Assembly (NCBI GenBank): GCA_036653215.1 | Contig: JAVVUK010000002.1 | Coordinates: forward strand, 1-54,014 | DNA: 54,014 bases | Direction: 5' to 3' | Source: JADFUS01 sp036653215 | GTDB lineage: Bacteria > Bacteroidota > Bacteroidia > Bacteroidales > Rikenellaceae | Shown here: positions 40,946-48,895 of the stretch, piece after piece | Layout of the letters: every line of letters begins with the position of its first letter | How positions within the stretch are numbered: the first letter of the stretch is position 1 | Program-made: the position numbers and the translations under genes | The notes under the pieces: model-generated | What the model was told of the DNA's origin: nothing | Seen by the model: the letters and a program-made list of their open reading frames with translations, nothing else | Databases searched by the model: none

Positions 40946-41809
40946 ATGAATTTTAGAACACAAATAGAAATACCTTTTTTTAAAGAAAAAATAGACCTTG
41001 CAGACTCCCTGTTTTTCATTGGTTCTTGCTTTTCCGATAACATAGGTAACATATTGTCCAACAATGGATTTCATTGTACTATAAACCCTTATGGAGCGAC
41101 ATATAATCCATTATCTATATGCAAAATACTTAGCTCAATAGAAGAGAAAAAAGATTTAGATAACGACCAAATTGTAGAGAGTGATGGCGTTTTTCGCAGC
41201 CTTTTACACCACTCTTTTATATATGGAAACACGAAAAATGAACTTCTAAACGCAACAAAAGCAGTCAATATAAAGGCATACGAAGAGCTTAAAAACAGCA
41301 ATTACATAATTATAACACTCGGAACTTCATGGGTATTTGAATATATTAAAATAGGAGAAATAGTTAATAACTGCCAAAAAATCCCTGCTAAAGAATTTAA
41401 TCGTTACGAGCTCTCCATCGACGATATTGTAGAGGCGTTCTCCTCGTTGATAGAGCACTCTACCCTATTACATGACAAAAAGATAATATTCACCCTCAGC
41501 CCTATTCGTCATCTCAAAGACGGATTAATAGGTAATTCTTTAAGCAAAGCGACATTGCGTGTAGCCATAGACATTTTGTCTCATCGTTTTAGCAATATAT
41601 GGTATTTCCCAGCTTATGAGATCATGATGGACGACTTACGAGATTATCGTTTTTGGGAAAGAGACATGACACATCCCTCGCCAGTTGCCATAGAATATAT
41701 ATTTGATATTTTTAAAGAGGCTCTAATAAACAAAGATTGTTTTCAATCCATGAAAGAGCATGAAAAAGCACAAAAAGCCCTTGCCCACCGTTCTATAATC
41801 AAGAAATAA
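40946..41809 (+). CDS. GSCFA-domain protein
   Basis: A 287-residue protein with the GSCFA family layout: 'FFIGSCFSDNIGNILSNNGF' (the name motif, here GSCFS, about 26-31), 'NPYGATYNPLSI', 'IIITLGTSWVFEY', 'IIFTLSPIRHLKDGLIGNSLSKATLRVAI' and 'WYFPAYEIMMDDLRDYRFWERDMTHPSPVAIEYI'. The order resembles SGNH/GDSL hydrolases, with Gly-Ser near the start and Asp-x-x-His ('DMTHPS') near the end, so an esterase-like role is plausible. It is divergent from rpsF and convergent with rfbD. Confidence 0.88.
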   Translation: MNFRTQIEIPFFKEKIDLADSLFFIGSCFSDNIGNILSNNGFHCTINPYGATYNPLSICKILSSIEEKKDLDNDQIVESDGVFRSLLHHSFIYGNTKNELLNATKAVNIKAYEELKNSNYIIITLGTSWVFEYIKIGEIVNNCQKIPAKEFNRYELSIDDIVEAFSSLIEHSTLLHDKKIIFTLSPIRHLKDGLIGNSLSKATLRVAIDILSHRFSNIWYFPAYEIMMDDLRDYRFWERDMTHPSPVAIEYIFDIFKEALINKDCFQSMKEHEKAQKALAHRSIIKK

Positions 41810-41812
41810 TAT

Positions 41813-42670
41813 TTACCTTCTGTTTTTCAATCTCACAAGAGACTCTTGCCAATGGGGAATAGAAAGTCCAAACTCCGTTTTTATACGTACTTTGTTGAGC
41901 ACAGAGTACAATGGACGAACAGCAAGTTGTTGATATTCAGAACTTTCAATAGGTATAATTTTACAATCTATGCCAAACGTCTTGGTTATAATCTGAGCGA
42001 AGTCGTACCACGAAGCAACCCCTTCATTTGAGTAATGAAAAATCTCTCCATGACGTGGTTCTGCAAGAATTTGTGGTATTATATCCAAAATAGCACAAGC
42101 AAGATCTTCGGCATTTGTAGGAGTTCCTATTTGATCGAAAATTATTCGCATCTCTCCTCTTTCACTACCTACACGACATATCGTTTTCACAAAGTTGTTC
42201 CCATAGCCCGAATAGAGCCATGCTGTGCGTATGATTATAGATTTGCATTTGCTGACCCACACCGCCTGCTCTCCTGCAAGTTTCGTTTTCCCATAGACAC
42301 TAAGTGGATTTGTAATGTCTGTTTCAATATAAGGGATATGTTTGGTTCCGTCATACACATAGTCTGTGGATATGTGTATTAAAGTAGCATCATTGGCATG
42401 ACACGCATCTGCTATATTTTTAACCCCGATGTTATTTATCATATCGGCAGATAAGAGATCCTCTTCGGCCTTGTCTACTGCTGTGTATGCAGCACAGTTA
42501 ACAACCACGTCGATAGATTTTTCAGATATGTATGACCTAACAGCTTCGTAAGAAAGAATATCAAGATCAGCAACATCGGTAAAGAAAAAGTTATATTCTC
42601 GTGCCGACGACAACCTACGTATCTCACTTCCTAATTGTCCTGCAGCTCCTGTGACTAAAACATTTATCAT
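41813..42670 (-). CDS. rfbD: dTDP-4-dehydrorhamnose reductase
   Basis: A 285-residue SDR-type enzyme, last step of dTDP-L-rhamnose synthesis. It shows 'VLVTGAAGQLGSEIRRL', 'DVVVNCAAYTAVDKAEED', 'LIHISTDYVYDGTK', the catalytic 'YGKTKLAGEQAV' (YxxxK) and 'IIIRTAWLYSGYGNNFVKTI'. Its ATG overlaps the rfbC stop by 4 bases. rfbA and rfbB are not in the window. Confidence 0.92.
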   Translation of the reverse strand: MINVLVTGAAGQLGSEIRRLSSAREYNFFFTDVADLDILSYEAVRSYISEKSIDVVVNCAAYTAVDKAEEDLLSADMINNIGVKNIADACHANDATLIHISTDYVYDGTKHIPYIETDITNPLSVYGKTKLAGEQAVWVSKCKSIIIRTAWLYSGYGNNFVKTICRVGSERGEMRIIFDQIGTPTNAEDLACAILDIIPQILAEPRHGEIFHYSNEGVASWYDFAQIITKTFGIDCKIIPIESSEYQQLAVRPLYSVLNKVRIKTEFGLSIPHWQESLVRLKNRR

Positions 42671-43203
42671 AATTCAGATAATAAAGGATGATGTTTATCT
42701 TTTGTAGAAAGGATAAGATCCTCCTTTAAGAGCATCCAATCTATTTCCAAAGCCTCATCATCATAAGCTATGCCACCTTCACATTCAGGATGATAATATT
42801 GATCACACTTATATGAAAAAATAGCATTTTCACTTAAAACGGCATATCCATGAGCAAACCCTTTAGGTATAAAAAGCTGACGTTTATTTTCAGATGATAA
42901 TTTTATAGCAACGTGTTTTCCGTATGTTGGAGACCCTTTACGAATGTCAACCGCCACATCTAAGACCTCGCCTGTTATTACCCTCACTAATTTTGTTTGA
43001 GCATATGGCTCTTTTTGGAAATGGAGACCTCGCAAAACGCCATACCCCGAACAAGACTCGTTGTCTTGCACAAAAGATATGTCTCCGATATGCTTTTTCA
43101 CACAATCGTCACGAAAACACTCCATAAAATAACCTCTCTCATCACCAAGCACCTTGGGTTCGATGATAAAGACTCCTTCAATATCTGTTTTTATTATATT
43201 CAT
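42667..43203 (-). CDS. rfbC: dTDP-4-dehydrorhamnose 3,5-epimerase
   Basis: A 178-residue cupin epimerase, third step of the rhamnose pathway. Signature 'PKVLGDERGYFMECFRDD', 'FVQDNESCSGYGVLRGLHFQ' with the catalytic His, 'VRVITGEVLDVAVDIRKGSPTYGKHVAI', 'QLFIPKGFAHGYAVLSENAIFSYKCDQYYHPECEGGIAYDD'. The ATG at 43203 directly follows a hairpin and T-run, and the promoter lies behind that hairpin. Confidence 0.94.
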   Translation of the reverse strand: MNIIKTDIEGVFIIEPKVLGDERGYFMECFRDDCVKKHIGDISFVQDNESCSGYGVLRGLHFQKEPYAQTKLVRVITGEVLDVAVDIRKGSPTYGKHVAIKLSSENKRQLFIPKGFAHGYAVLSENAIFSYKCDQYYHPECEGGIAYDDEALEIDWMLLKEDLILSTKDKHHPLLSEL

Positions 43204-43237
43204 AAAAAATCACTACATCGTTTTTGATGTAGTGATT
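43204..43237 (-). terminator. Terminator of the NigD-like gene, abutting the rfbC start
   Basis: A perfect 12-base-pair stem, AATCACTACATC (43208-43219) with GATGTAGTGATT (43226-43237), loop of 6, then on the minus strand T6 running into the ATG of rfbC. It lies 21 bases after the stop at 43258. Confidence 0.8.
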
Positions 43238-43238
43238 A

Positions 43239-43270
43239 CAAATGTATCTATTTTTTATTAATTAACCAAA
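43239..43270 (-). promoter_or_regulatory. Promoter of rfbCD
   Basis: TTTG (43267-43270), 20 bases, TACATTTG (43239-43246) on the minus strand. The -33 element lies inside the end of the NigD-like gene. The start site (about 43232) falls inside the hairpin at 43208-43237, so the mRNA would start with a 9-10 base-pair stem followed by U6 and AUG. Confidence 0.75.
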
Positions 43271-44019
43271 TTGCCACAAACATTTTCATCCCAATCGAAA
43301 GACATAACTTGAGTTTCTCCAACCTTAGGAGTATAGGTCATATTTACCTTAAGCTTTCTTGTTGAAGCATTTCCTGCAGAAACAACAGGGGCAGCGAGTA
43401 AATATTTTTTAATGTCACATGACATGATATATGAATATGGCAAAGATGGAATATCGCCATTTTCATTGTGTCTAATTATCATATTTAACTCTCCAGGTTT
43501 CGAAGGAGTAATGTCATCTACAATAAACGATATTTTATGTTTTATAGAATTATTATCTTGACGAATATAAAATCCGACATTTAAAAACTTACCACTTACT
43601 GTAATATTGTTTAACACTAAAGGGTCGTTTCCAATCATATCTATACGGCTTTGATCTTCATTAACCCATGATAAAAGCACATATTCCTCAATTGGGACAT
43701 TTTTAATAGACGTTAGATCTCCTTTAACAAGATTATATGGCTTAGAGTTTCCCTTTTCTATTATTTTAGCACTGAAAATTATACGTGTTCCTGTCTTTGT
43801 ATCTTCTTTATTCAAATCAGCTGTATTCAATGTCCTTATAGTGTCATTGTTATCTAAAACAATATCTATATTTTCTTTATTCTCATATCTCACTATATTA
43901 CCAAAGGAATTATTAATAGACTCTGTAATATCATTTTCATTAAAGTCTGAGACACAAGAAGTGAAGGCAAACATAGACAAAAAGCCCAATAATACTAATT
44001 TTCTGTTTTTTCTATTCAT
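43258..44019 (-). CDS. NigD-like lipoprotein
   Basis: A 253-residue protein with a lipoprotein signal ('KLVLLGFLSMFAFTSCVSD', Cys22). An N-terminal OB-like part ('GTRIIFSAKIIEKG') and a C-terminal part with 'NITVSGKFLNVGFYIRQDNNSIKHKISFIVDD' and 'GELNMIIRHNENGDIPSLPYSYIMSCDIKKYL' match the NigD-like layout of Bacteroidales. NigD has been described as a bacteriocin-associated immunity-like protein, but most family members have no known role. It stands alone between the aromatic operon and rfbCD. Confidence 0.68.
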   Translation of the reverse strand: MNRKNRKLVLLGFLSMFAFTSCVSDFNENDITESINNSFGNIVRYENKENIDIVLDNNDTIRTLNTADLNKEDTKTGTRIIFSAKIIEKGNSKPYNLVKGDLTSIKNVPIEEYVLLSWVNEDQSRIDMIGNDPLVLNNITVSGKFLNVGFYIRQDNNSIKHKISFIVDDITPSKPGELNMIIRHNENGDIPSLPYSYIMSCDIKKYLLAAPVVSAGNASTRKLKVNMTYTPKVGETQVMSFDWDENVCGNLVN

Positions 44020-44100
44020 GAAATCATTTTTATTTTAATCTATAACGAATGATTTTAGAGAATATTATCTTAAAAGCTGTTTTGAATTATGAACGGCTTC

Positions 44101-45159
44101 TTATTTTCTCTTATTCATCACCTCATTTTGTCGTGAAATACTCTCCACGTGTATAGCATCGAGAATTTTCATCATAAAATCTTCAGAAAGACCCAATTTC
44201 TTTGATTGTTGAGATGCCTTTTCTATAATGTCACTCCAACGACCAGTCTGAAGAATAGCCACGTTGTTTGCTTTTTTTATCTCACCTATCTTTTCAGCAA
44301 CACCCATTCGTTTTGCAAAGATAGAAAAAATTTCCGAATCCAAATTATCTATCTGTGAACGCAACCCCTCAAGGGCATTTATATATTCCTCTTTGTCATT
44401 ATCCTTTTCCCTCCATTGAATAGAGTTTACCAACTTTAAAAGATCGTCTGGGGTAACTTGTTGCGAAGCATCACTCCACGCCTCTAATGGGCAAACATGA
44501 CTTTCTATAATCATACCGTTATAGTTTAGATCAGCCCCTTTTTGTGCTATCTCAAGGAGGTAATCTCTATTTCCAGAGATGTGGGATGGATCGCAAATCA
44601 TAGGTAACTCCGGCATACGACGCATCATCTCGATAGCTATGTGCCACATAGGTTCATTACGCAACCTTGAATTGCCATATGTGGAAAAGCCTCTATGAAT
44701 AAGACCTATATCTTTAACACCGACAGCCTGAAGACGTTGTACAGCACCTTGCCACAGTTCAATATCGGGGTTCATAGGGTTTTTTACTAACACTGGAACA
44801 TCAGCGTTACGTAGTGCATCGGCAATCTCTTGAACACTAAAAGGATTTACCGTTGTACGAGCACCTATCCACAAAATATCGACACCAAATTCGAGAGCCA
44901 TCTCAACGTGTTTTGCCGAAGCTACTTCAACGGCAATAGGAAGTCCTGTTTCTTTTTTAGCCCTTGCCAACCACGCTAAAGCCTTTACTCCCGCACCTTC
45001 AAAGCAACCAGGACGTGTACGTGGCTTCCATATTCCAGCTCTTAAGACATCGACCTTACCTGTTGCTGCAAGAGCCTTACAAGTTGCTAATGTTTGTTCT
45101 TCGGTCTCTGCAGAGCAAGGACCTGATATTATTAACGATTTTTTTGATATTATACTCAT
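44101..45159 (-). CDS. DAHP synthase / chorismate mutase fusion
   Basis: A 352-residue bifunctional enzyme. The N-terminal DAHP synthase (about 1-255) is of the KDO8P-like type: 'LIISGPCSAETEEQTLATCKAL', 'VLRAGIWKPRTRPGCFEGAG', 'ILWIGARTTVNPFSVQEIADAL', 'MICDPSHISGNRDYLLEIAQKGADLNYNGMIIESHVCP'. The C-terminal AroQ mutase (about 265-345) shows 'LRSQIDNLDSEIFSIFAKRMGVAEKIGEIKKANN'. So one protein opens the shikimate pathway and turns chorismate into prephenate. Last gene of the Phe/Tyr operon; the mutase may also sense end products. Confidence 0.94.
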   Translation of the reverse strand: MSIISKKSLIISGPCSAETEEQTLATCKALAATGKVDVLRAGIWKPRTRPGCFEGAGVKALAWLARAKKETGLPIAVEVASAKHVEMALEFGVDILWIGARTTVNPFSVQEIADALRNADVPVLVKNPMNPDIELWQGAVQRLQAVGVKDIGLIHRGFSTYGNSRLRNEPMWHIAIEMMRRMPELPMICDPSHISGNRDYLLEIAQKGADLNYNGMIIESHVCPLEAWSDASQQVTPDDLLKLVNSIQWREKDNDKEEYINALEGLRSQIDNLDSEIFSIFAKRMGVAEKIGEIKKANNVAILQTGRWSDIIEKASQQSKKLGLSEDFMMKILDAIHVESISRQNEVMNKRK

Positions 45160-45170
45160 GGCTATATTTA

Positions 45171-46013
45171 TTATTTTATTATTTTACTTATTGTATTTGC
45201 TTTTTTCATCATGTCTGAAAGTCCGTTTACATCGTCTCTTTCTATCAATCGACGCATAATTTGAAGTTGATGAATATGTTCACGAAGGACATCTAACACG
45301 TTATATTTATTTTGCATAAATATAGGAACCCATGTGCTTGAAGCACTCTTTGCAAGACGAACGGTGCTCTCAAAACCTCCACCCGCAAGATCAAAGATAT
45401 GTTCTGCCTCACGTTCTTTTTCAAGAACTGTAAGGGCAAGGGCAAACGAGGTGATATGTGATATATGACTGACATAGGCTGTGTGTAAATCGTGTTCTTC
45501 AGCCCCCATCATCTTGATAGGCATTCCTATTGTTGTGTATACATTTTTCACCAATTCAAGGGCATCGCTATCGCTCTTTTCTGTCTCACACATAACCACG
45601 GTACGTCCGACAAAAGCTCCTTTTTGTGCCGCTTCAGGACCACTAAATTCAGTACCCCACATCGGATGTGTCGCAACAAAACGACCTCTATTTCTGTGCA
45701 TAGAAACCATCTCACAAAGTTCCTGTTTTGTAGATCCCATATCTATAATTACCTGTCCTGCACTGACGTGGTTTAGAAGACGTATAACCACATTTGGTGT
45801 TGCATTTACGGGTATCGACACAGCGATAAAATCAGCATCTCTTGAAATATCATCCAACGTCGCTATCTCATCTATAACACCCATTTCAATGGCTTTTTTT
45901 GCATTATCGACATTGGCATCATATCCTAAAACTTTCGTTGCCAAGCCTTTTTCTTTAAGGGAGAGAGCAAACGAGCCCCCTATAAGTCCAACCCCCACTA
46001 CTGCTGCTATCAT
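45171..46013 (-). CDS. tyrA: Prephenate dehydrogenase
   Basis: A 280-residue NAD(P)-dependent enzyme of the tyrosine branch. 'AAVVGVGLIGGSFALSLKEKG' is the Rossmann loop; 'ADFIAVSIPVNATPNVV', 'VIDMGSTKQELCEMV', 'RFVATHPMWGTEFSGPEAA' with the catalytic His, and 'AYVSHISHITSFALAL' follow. No ACT domain is present. Its start overlaps the aminotransferase end by 4 bases. Confidence 0.93.
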   Translation of the reverse strand: MIAAVVGVGLIGGSFALSLKEKGLATKVLGYDANVDNAKKAIEMGVIDEIATLDDISRDADFIAVSIPVNATPNVVIRLLNHVSAGQVIIDMGSTKQELCEMVSMHRNRGRFVATHPMWGTEFSGPEAAQKGAFVGRTVVMCETEKSDSDALELVKNVYTTIGMPIKMMGAEEHDLHTAYVSHISHITSFALALTVLEKEREAEHIFDLAGGGFESTVRLAKSASSTWVPIFMQNKYNVLDVLREHIHQLQIMRRLIERDDVNGLSDMMKKANTISKIIK

Positions 46014-47149
46014 AATATATTTATTACTTTTTCTAATGTTTTTTCATCTGCACAAAGGCTAATACGGATATACCTATCACCACCCGAACCGAATATGCCA
46101 CCAGGCGTTATGAAGACACCTTTATTTTCTAATATCTCGTCTATAAAGGAATAACAATCTTTTGCTCTTTTAGGAAGACGACCCCAAATAAAAAGACCAC
46201 ATTGTCCTTTTTGCGCCTTGCATCCTAAAAGTTCAATTATTTTATATCCAAGCACCTCACGACGATGGTACATATCGTTTAACTCTTTATACCACTCCTC
46301 ACCCAAAGAAAGAGCTTTTGCAGAGGCCAATTGCATAGGTAAAAACGTACCAGAATCCATGTTGCTTTTAAAACGTAATATCTCGTCTATTCTCTGTTTT
46401 GAAGCAAAGATAGCTCCTACTCTCCACCCTGCCATATTATGACTTTTGCTAAGAGAATTTAACTCTATGGCAACATCCATTGCTCCCTCTACGGCAAGCA
46501 GACTTTGAGGCTTTTTATTTCTTATAAAGCTATATGGGTTATCGTGTACCAAAAGTATATTATGCTCTTTAGCAAACGCCACAAGAGCCTCGAAAGTATC
46601 TTTTGTTGCCTCTGCTCCTGTTGGCATATGAGGATAGTTTAATATCATCATCTTAACCCCTTTAACATCTATTTCTTTAAGGTTAGGCTGCCACCCCTCT
46701 TCTTCCTTAAGGTTATAACTTACACATTGACCACCAGAAAGCCTCACAGCAGATGTGTATGTAGGATATCCGGGATTTGGAATAAGCACCTTATCGCCTT
46801 TATTAAGATATGTCATACAGATGTGCATCAATCCCTCTTTTGAACCTATAAGGGGCAATATCTCAGAGTCCGCAGACACCGTCACTCCATAAGACCTTTT
46901 ATACCAAGAAGCAAAAGCCTCACGAAGCTGTAAAGCTCCTTTATATGATTGATAACCATGTACGTCATCTCTCTTTGCAACACGACAAAGTTCCGCAATA
47001 ACCTCACTATGAGGAGGTCTGTCGGGACTACCAATACCAAGACTTATTATCTCACGTCCTGCACGTCGCATCTCGTCTATCTCACGTAGTTTCTTTGAGA
47101 AGTAGTATTCACCGATACCATTTAGCCTCTCTGACAATTCTATTTCCAT
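46010..47149 (-). CDS. PLP-dependent aminotransferase of the aromatic operon
   Basis: A 379-residue fold type I class I/II aminotransferase. It shows 'YYFSKKLREIDEMRRAGREIISLGIGSPDRPPH', 'LPLIGSKEGLMHICMTYLNKGDKVLIPNPGYPTY', 'HDNPYSFIRN', the PLP Lys in 'LNSLSKSHNMAGWRVGAIFA' and 'GDRYIRISLCADEKTL'. Its place between pheA and tyrA indicates that it transaminates phenylpyruvate, hydroxyphenylpyruvate or prephenate. Sequence alone fits general aspartate or LL-diaminopimelate-like enzymes as well. The start overlaps the pheA end by 1 base. Confidence 0.87.
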   Translation of the reverse strand: MEIELSERLNGIGEYYFSKKLREIDEMRRAGREIISLGIGSPDRPPHSEVIAELCRVAKRDDVHGYQSYKGALQLREAFASWYKRSYGVTVSADSEILPLIGSKEGLMHICMTYLNKGDKVLIPNPGYPTYTSAVRLSGGQCVSYNLKEEEGWQPNLKEIDVKGVKMMILNYPHMPTGAEATKDTFEALVAFAKEHNILLVHDNPYSFIRNKKPQSLLAVEGAMDVAIELNSLSKSHNMAGWRVGAIFASKQRIDEILRFKSNMDSGTFLPMQLASAKALSLGEEWYKELNDMYHRREVLGYKIIELLGCKAQKGQCGLFIWGRLPKRAKDCYSFIDEILENKGVFITPGGIFGSGGDRYIRISLCADEKTLEKVINIL

Positions 47150-47976
47150 TATTTTAAAATGTTACTAACATATATTCCACAAATACAAAAATCTTCGGTA
47201 TGAGATCGAAGCTCATCCACACACTCACGAAAACGCTCAAGTCCCTCAAACTCAACATCTACATGAAAGAGATAACGAAAAGGATCTGTGGGGATTGGAT
47301 AAGATTGTAACTTACTCATGTTTATATTCTTATCTTCAAAGACGCTCAACGCCTCAAGAAGAGTTCCTCTTTCATGCGACACCTTAAAATAAAGGGATGC
47401 CTTATTGGCATTGGTGTGTAAAATCACCTTATCGCTCTGTTCGATAACCAAAAAGCGAGTGTAGTTTACTTTAACAGTATTTATATTAGGAGCAAGTATC
47501 TCAAGCCCAAAAAGCTCTGCTGCACGCCTTGACGCTATTGCCGCAACACTCTTGTCTCCTCTTAGAGCAACATCCTTAGCACTCAAGGCTGTGTCTGCAC
47601 TCTCAACCATACGAACTCCTTTTATATTATCTTCCAAAAAATTAAGACATTGAAGCAGAGCCATAGGATGAGATTCTACTTCTTTAATATCGGCTATCGA
47701 AGCACCTTTTACGCCCAATAGGTTTTGCTCTATTGATAGGTAAACCTCTCCGGTAACTGTGAGAGATGGATTTTGAAGCAATGCGTAATTTGGAAGTATA
47801 CTTCCTGCAATAGAGTTTTCTATTGCCATAATTCCAGCATTTACACTACCCTTTTCCACCGCCAAAGTCACCTCTCGAAAAGTAGCGCATGGCACTATTT
47901 CTATCTCACCACCAAAATATTTCTCAGCAGCAATCTGGTGAAACGACCCTTCATAACCTTGTATCGATATTTTCAT
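47149..47976 (-). CDS. pheA: Prephenate dehydratase
   Basis: A 275-residue enzyme that turns prephenate into phenylpyruvate. The catalytic domain (about 1-185) shows 'ISIQGYEGSFHQIAAEKYF', 'NAGIMAIENSIAGSI', 'VESHPMALLQCLNFLE' and the key 'NTVKVNYTRFLVIE' (TRF motif). An ACT domain (about 195-275) has 'SHERGTLLEALSVFEDKNINMSKLQSYP', where the usual ESRP reads LQSYP, so feedback inhibition by Phe may differ. First structural gene of the operon, 19 bases after the terminator of the attenuator. Confidence 0.94.
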   Translation of the reverse strand: MKISIQGYEGSFHQIAAEKYFGGEIEIVPCATFREVTLAVEKGSVNAGIMAIENSIAGSILPNYALLQNPSLTVTGEVYLSIEQNLLGVKGASIADIKEVESHPMALLQCLNFLEDNIKGVRMVESADTALSAKDVALRGDKSVAAIASRRAAELFGLEILAPNINTVKVNYTRFLVIEQSDKVILHTNANKASLYFKVSHERGTLLEALSVFEDKNINMSKLQSYPIPTDPFRYLFHVDVEFEGLERFRECVDELRSHTEDFCICGIYVSNILK

Positions 47977-47994
47977 GTTCTTTTTCTCATTAAT

Positions 47995-48031
47995 AAAAAA
48001 AAGTGACCCAATCTTTTACAGACCGGGTCAC
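47995..48031 (-). terminator. Attenuator terminator ahead of pheA
   Basis: Stem GACCGGGTCAC (48021-48031) against GTGACCCAATC (48003-48013): 11 pairs including two G-U, loop of 7, followed on the minus strand by U8 (47995-48002). It lies between the leader ORF stop (48059) and the pheA start (47976). The 5' arm can pair instead with the end of the leader ORF (48069-48077), which would prevent the terminator. Confidence 0.93.
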
Positions 48032-48058
48032 CTCTATATTGAAATCAATTACTCTCAA

Positions 48059-48139
48059 TTATACACACAACAACCCGCTTCTCTTTTGATAAAAGAAGTA
48101 ATAAAAATAATAACCAAAAAATAGGTTGTAATTTAACAT
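48059..48139 (-). CDS. Phe/Tyr-rich leader peptide of the pheA operon
   Basis: A 26-codon ORF from ATG (48139) to TAA (48059). Residues 4, 10, 11, 13, 14 and 17 are Tyr and residues 7, 8, 12, 15 and 16 are Phe, so 11 of the 14 residues from 4 to 17 are the two end products of the operon. After them come QKRSGLLCV and the stop. The ORF lies about 30 bases after the predicted start site. A ribosome stalled at the Phe/Tyr codons leaves 48069-48077 (codons 21-24) free to pair with the 5' arm of the terminator. A ribosome reaching the stop covers it and lets termination happen. It plays the part of pheL, but reads both amino acids. Confidence 0.9.
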   Translation of the reverse strand: MLNYNLFFGYYFYYFFYQKRSGLLCV

Positions 48140-48173
48140 GGCTGTTTTTCTTGTTGTTTTAATTGTATGGTGA

Positions 48174-48204
48174 CAAAAGTATTATAACATTTTTATATAT
48201 GCAA
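48174..48204 (-). promoter_or_regulatory. Promoter of the Phe/Tyr operon
   Basis: TTG (48202-48204), 20 bases, TACTTTTG (48174-48181) on the minus strand: a full Bacteroidetes promoter. It lies between the trmD stop (48215) and the leader ORF. The start site falls near 48167-48170. Confidence 0.85.
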
Positions 48205-48214
48205 GAAAAAAACG

Positions 48215-48895
48215 TTATTTTTTCTCTAACAAATCGGGACGAAGCAACAAAGTACGCTCGTAGGCTTGTTCTTCTTGCCATTCGCTAATTTTCTTGAAAT
48301 CTCCAGAAAGCAATATATCGGGAACCTTCCACCCCATAAACTCGGCAGGACGTGTATATACCGGAGGAGCAAGCAGGTTATCTTGAAAGGAGTCGGACAG
48401 AGCAGATGCCTCGTCACCTATGGCACCAGGAATGACCCTCACCACGCTATCGGTGATTATCGCTGCCGCAAGTTCTCCACCCGTAAGGACATAGTCTCCA
48501 ATAGAAATTTCTTTGGTGATTAGGTGTTCACGTAACCTATAATCGATCCCTTTATAGTGTCCACAAAGGATGATTACATTGTTCATTATAGAAAGTCTAT
48601 TTGCCTCACCTTGATTAAAGGTATCTCCATCGGGCGAAGTGTAGATGATCTCATCATATTCACGCTCGCTTTTAAGTTGCATAATACAATTATAGATAGG
48701 CTCAACTTTCATCACCATACCTGCCTCCCCACCAAAAGGATAGTCATCAACACGTCTATGTTTATCTTCCGAGAAATCTCTAAGATCGTGCACCACAATC
48801 TCCACCAATCCTTTTTCTTGAGCCCTTTTAATTATAGAATGCCCCAATGGGCTCTCCATCATCTGTGGCAACACCGTTATTATATCAATTCTCAT
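48215..48895 (-). CDS. trmD: tRNA (guanine-37 N1)-methyltransferase TrmD
   Basis: A 226-residue SPOUT enzyme that methylates G37 of tRNAs and prevents +1 frameshifting. It shows 'DIITVLPQMMESPLGHSIIKRAQEKGLVEI', 'DYPFGGEAGMVMKVEPI', 'IILCGHYKGIDYRLREHL' and the knot 'ISIGDYVLTGGELAAAIITDSVVRVIPGAIGDEASALSDSF'. Length is normal. Its start codon overlaps the stop of the MBL gene (TAATG). Confidence 0.95.
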   Translation of the reverse strand: MRIDIITVLPQMMESPLGHSIIKRAQEKGLVEIVVHDLRDFSEDKHRRVDDYPFGGEAGMVMKVEPIYNCIMQLKSEREYDEIIYTSPDGDTFNQGEANRLSIMNNVIILCGHYKGIDYRLREHLITKEISIGDYVLTGGELAAAIITDSVVRVIPGAIGDEASALSDSFQDNLLAPPVYTRPAEFMGWKVPDILLSGDFKKISEWQEEQAYERTLLLRPDLLEKK

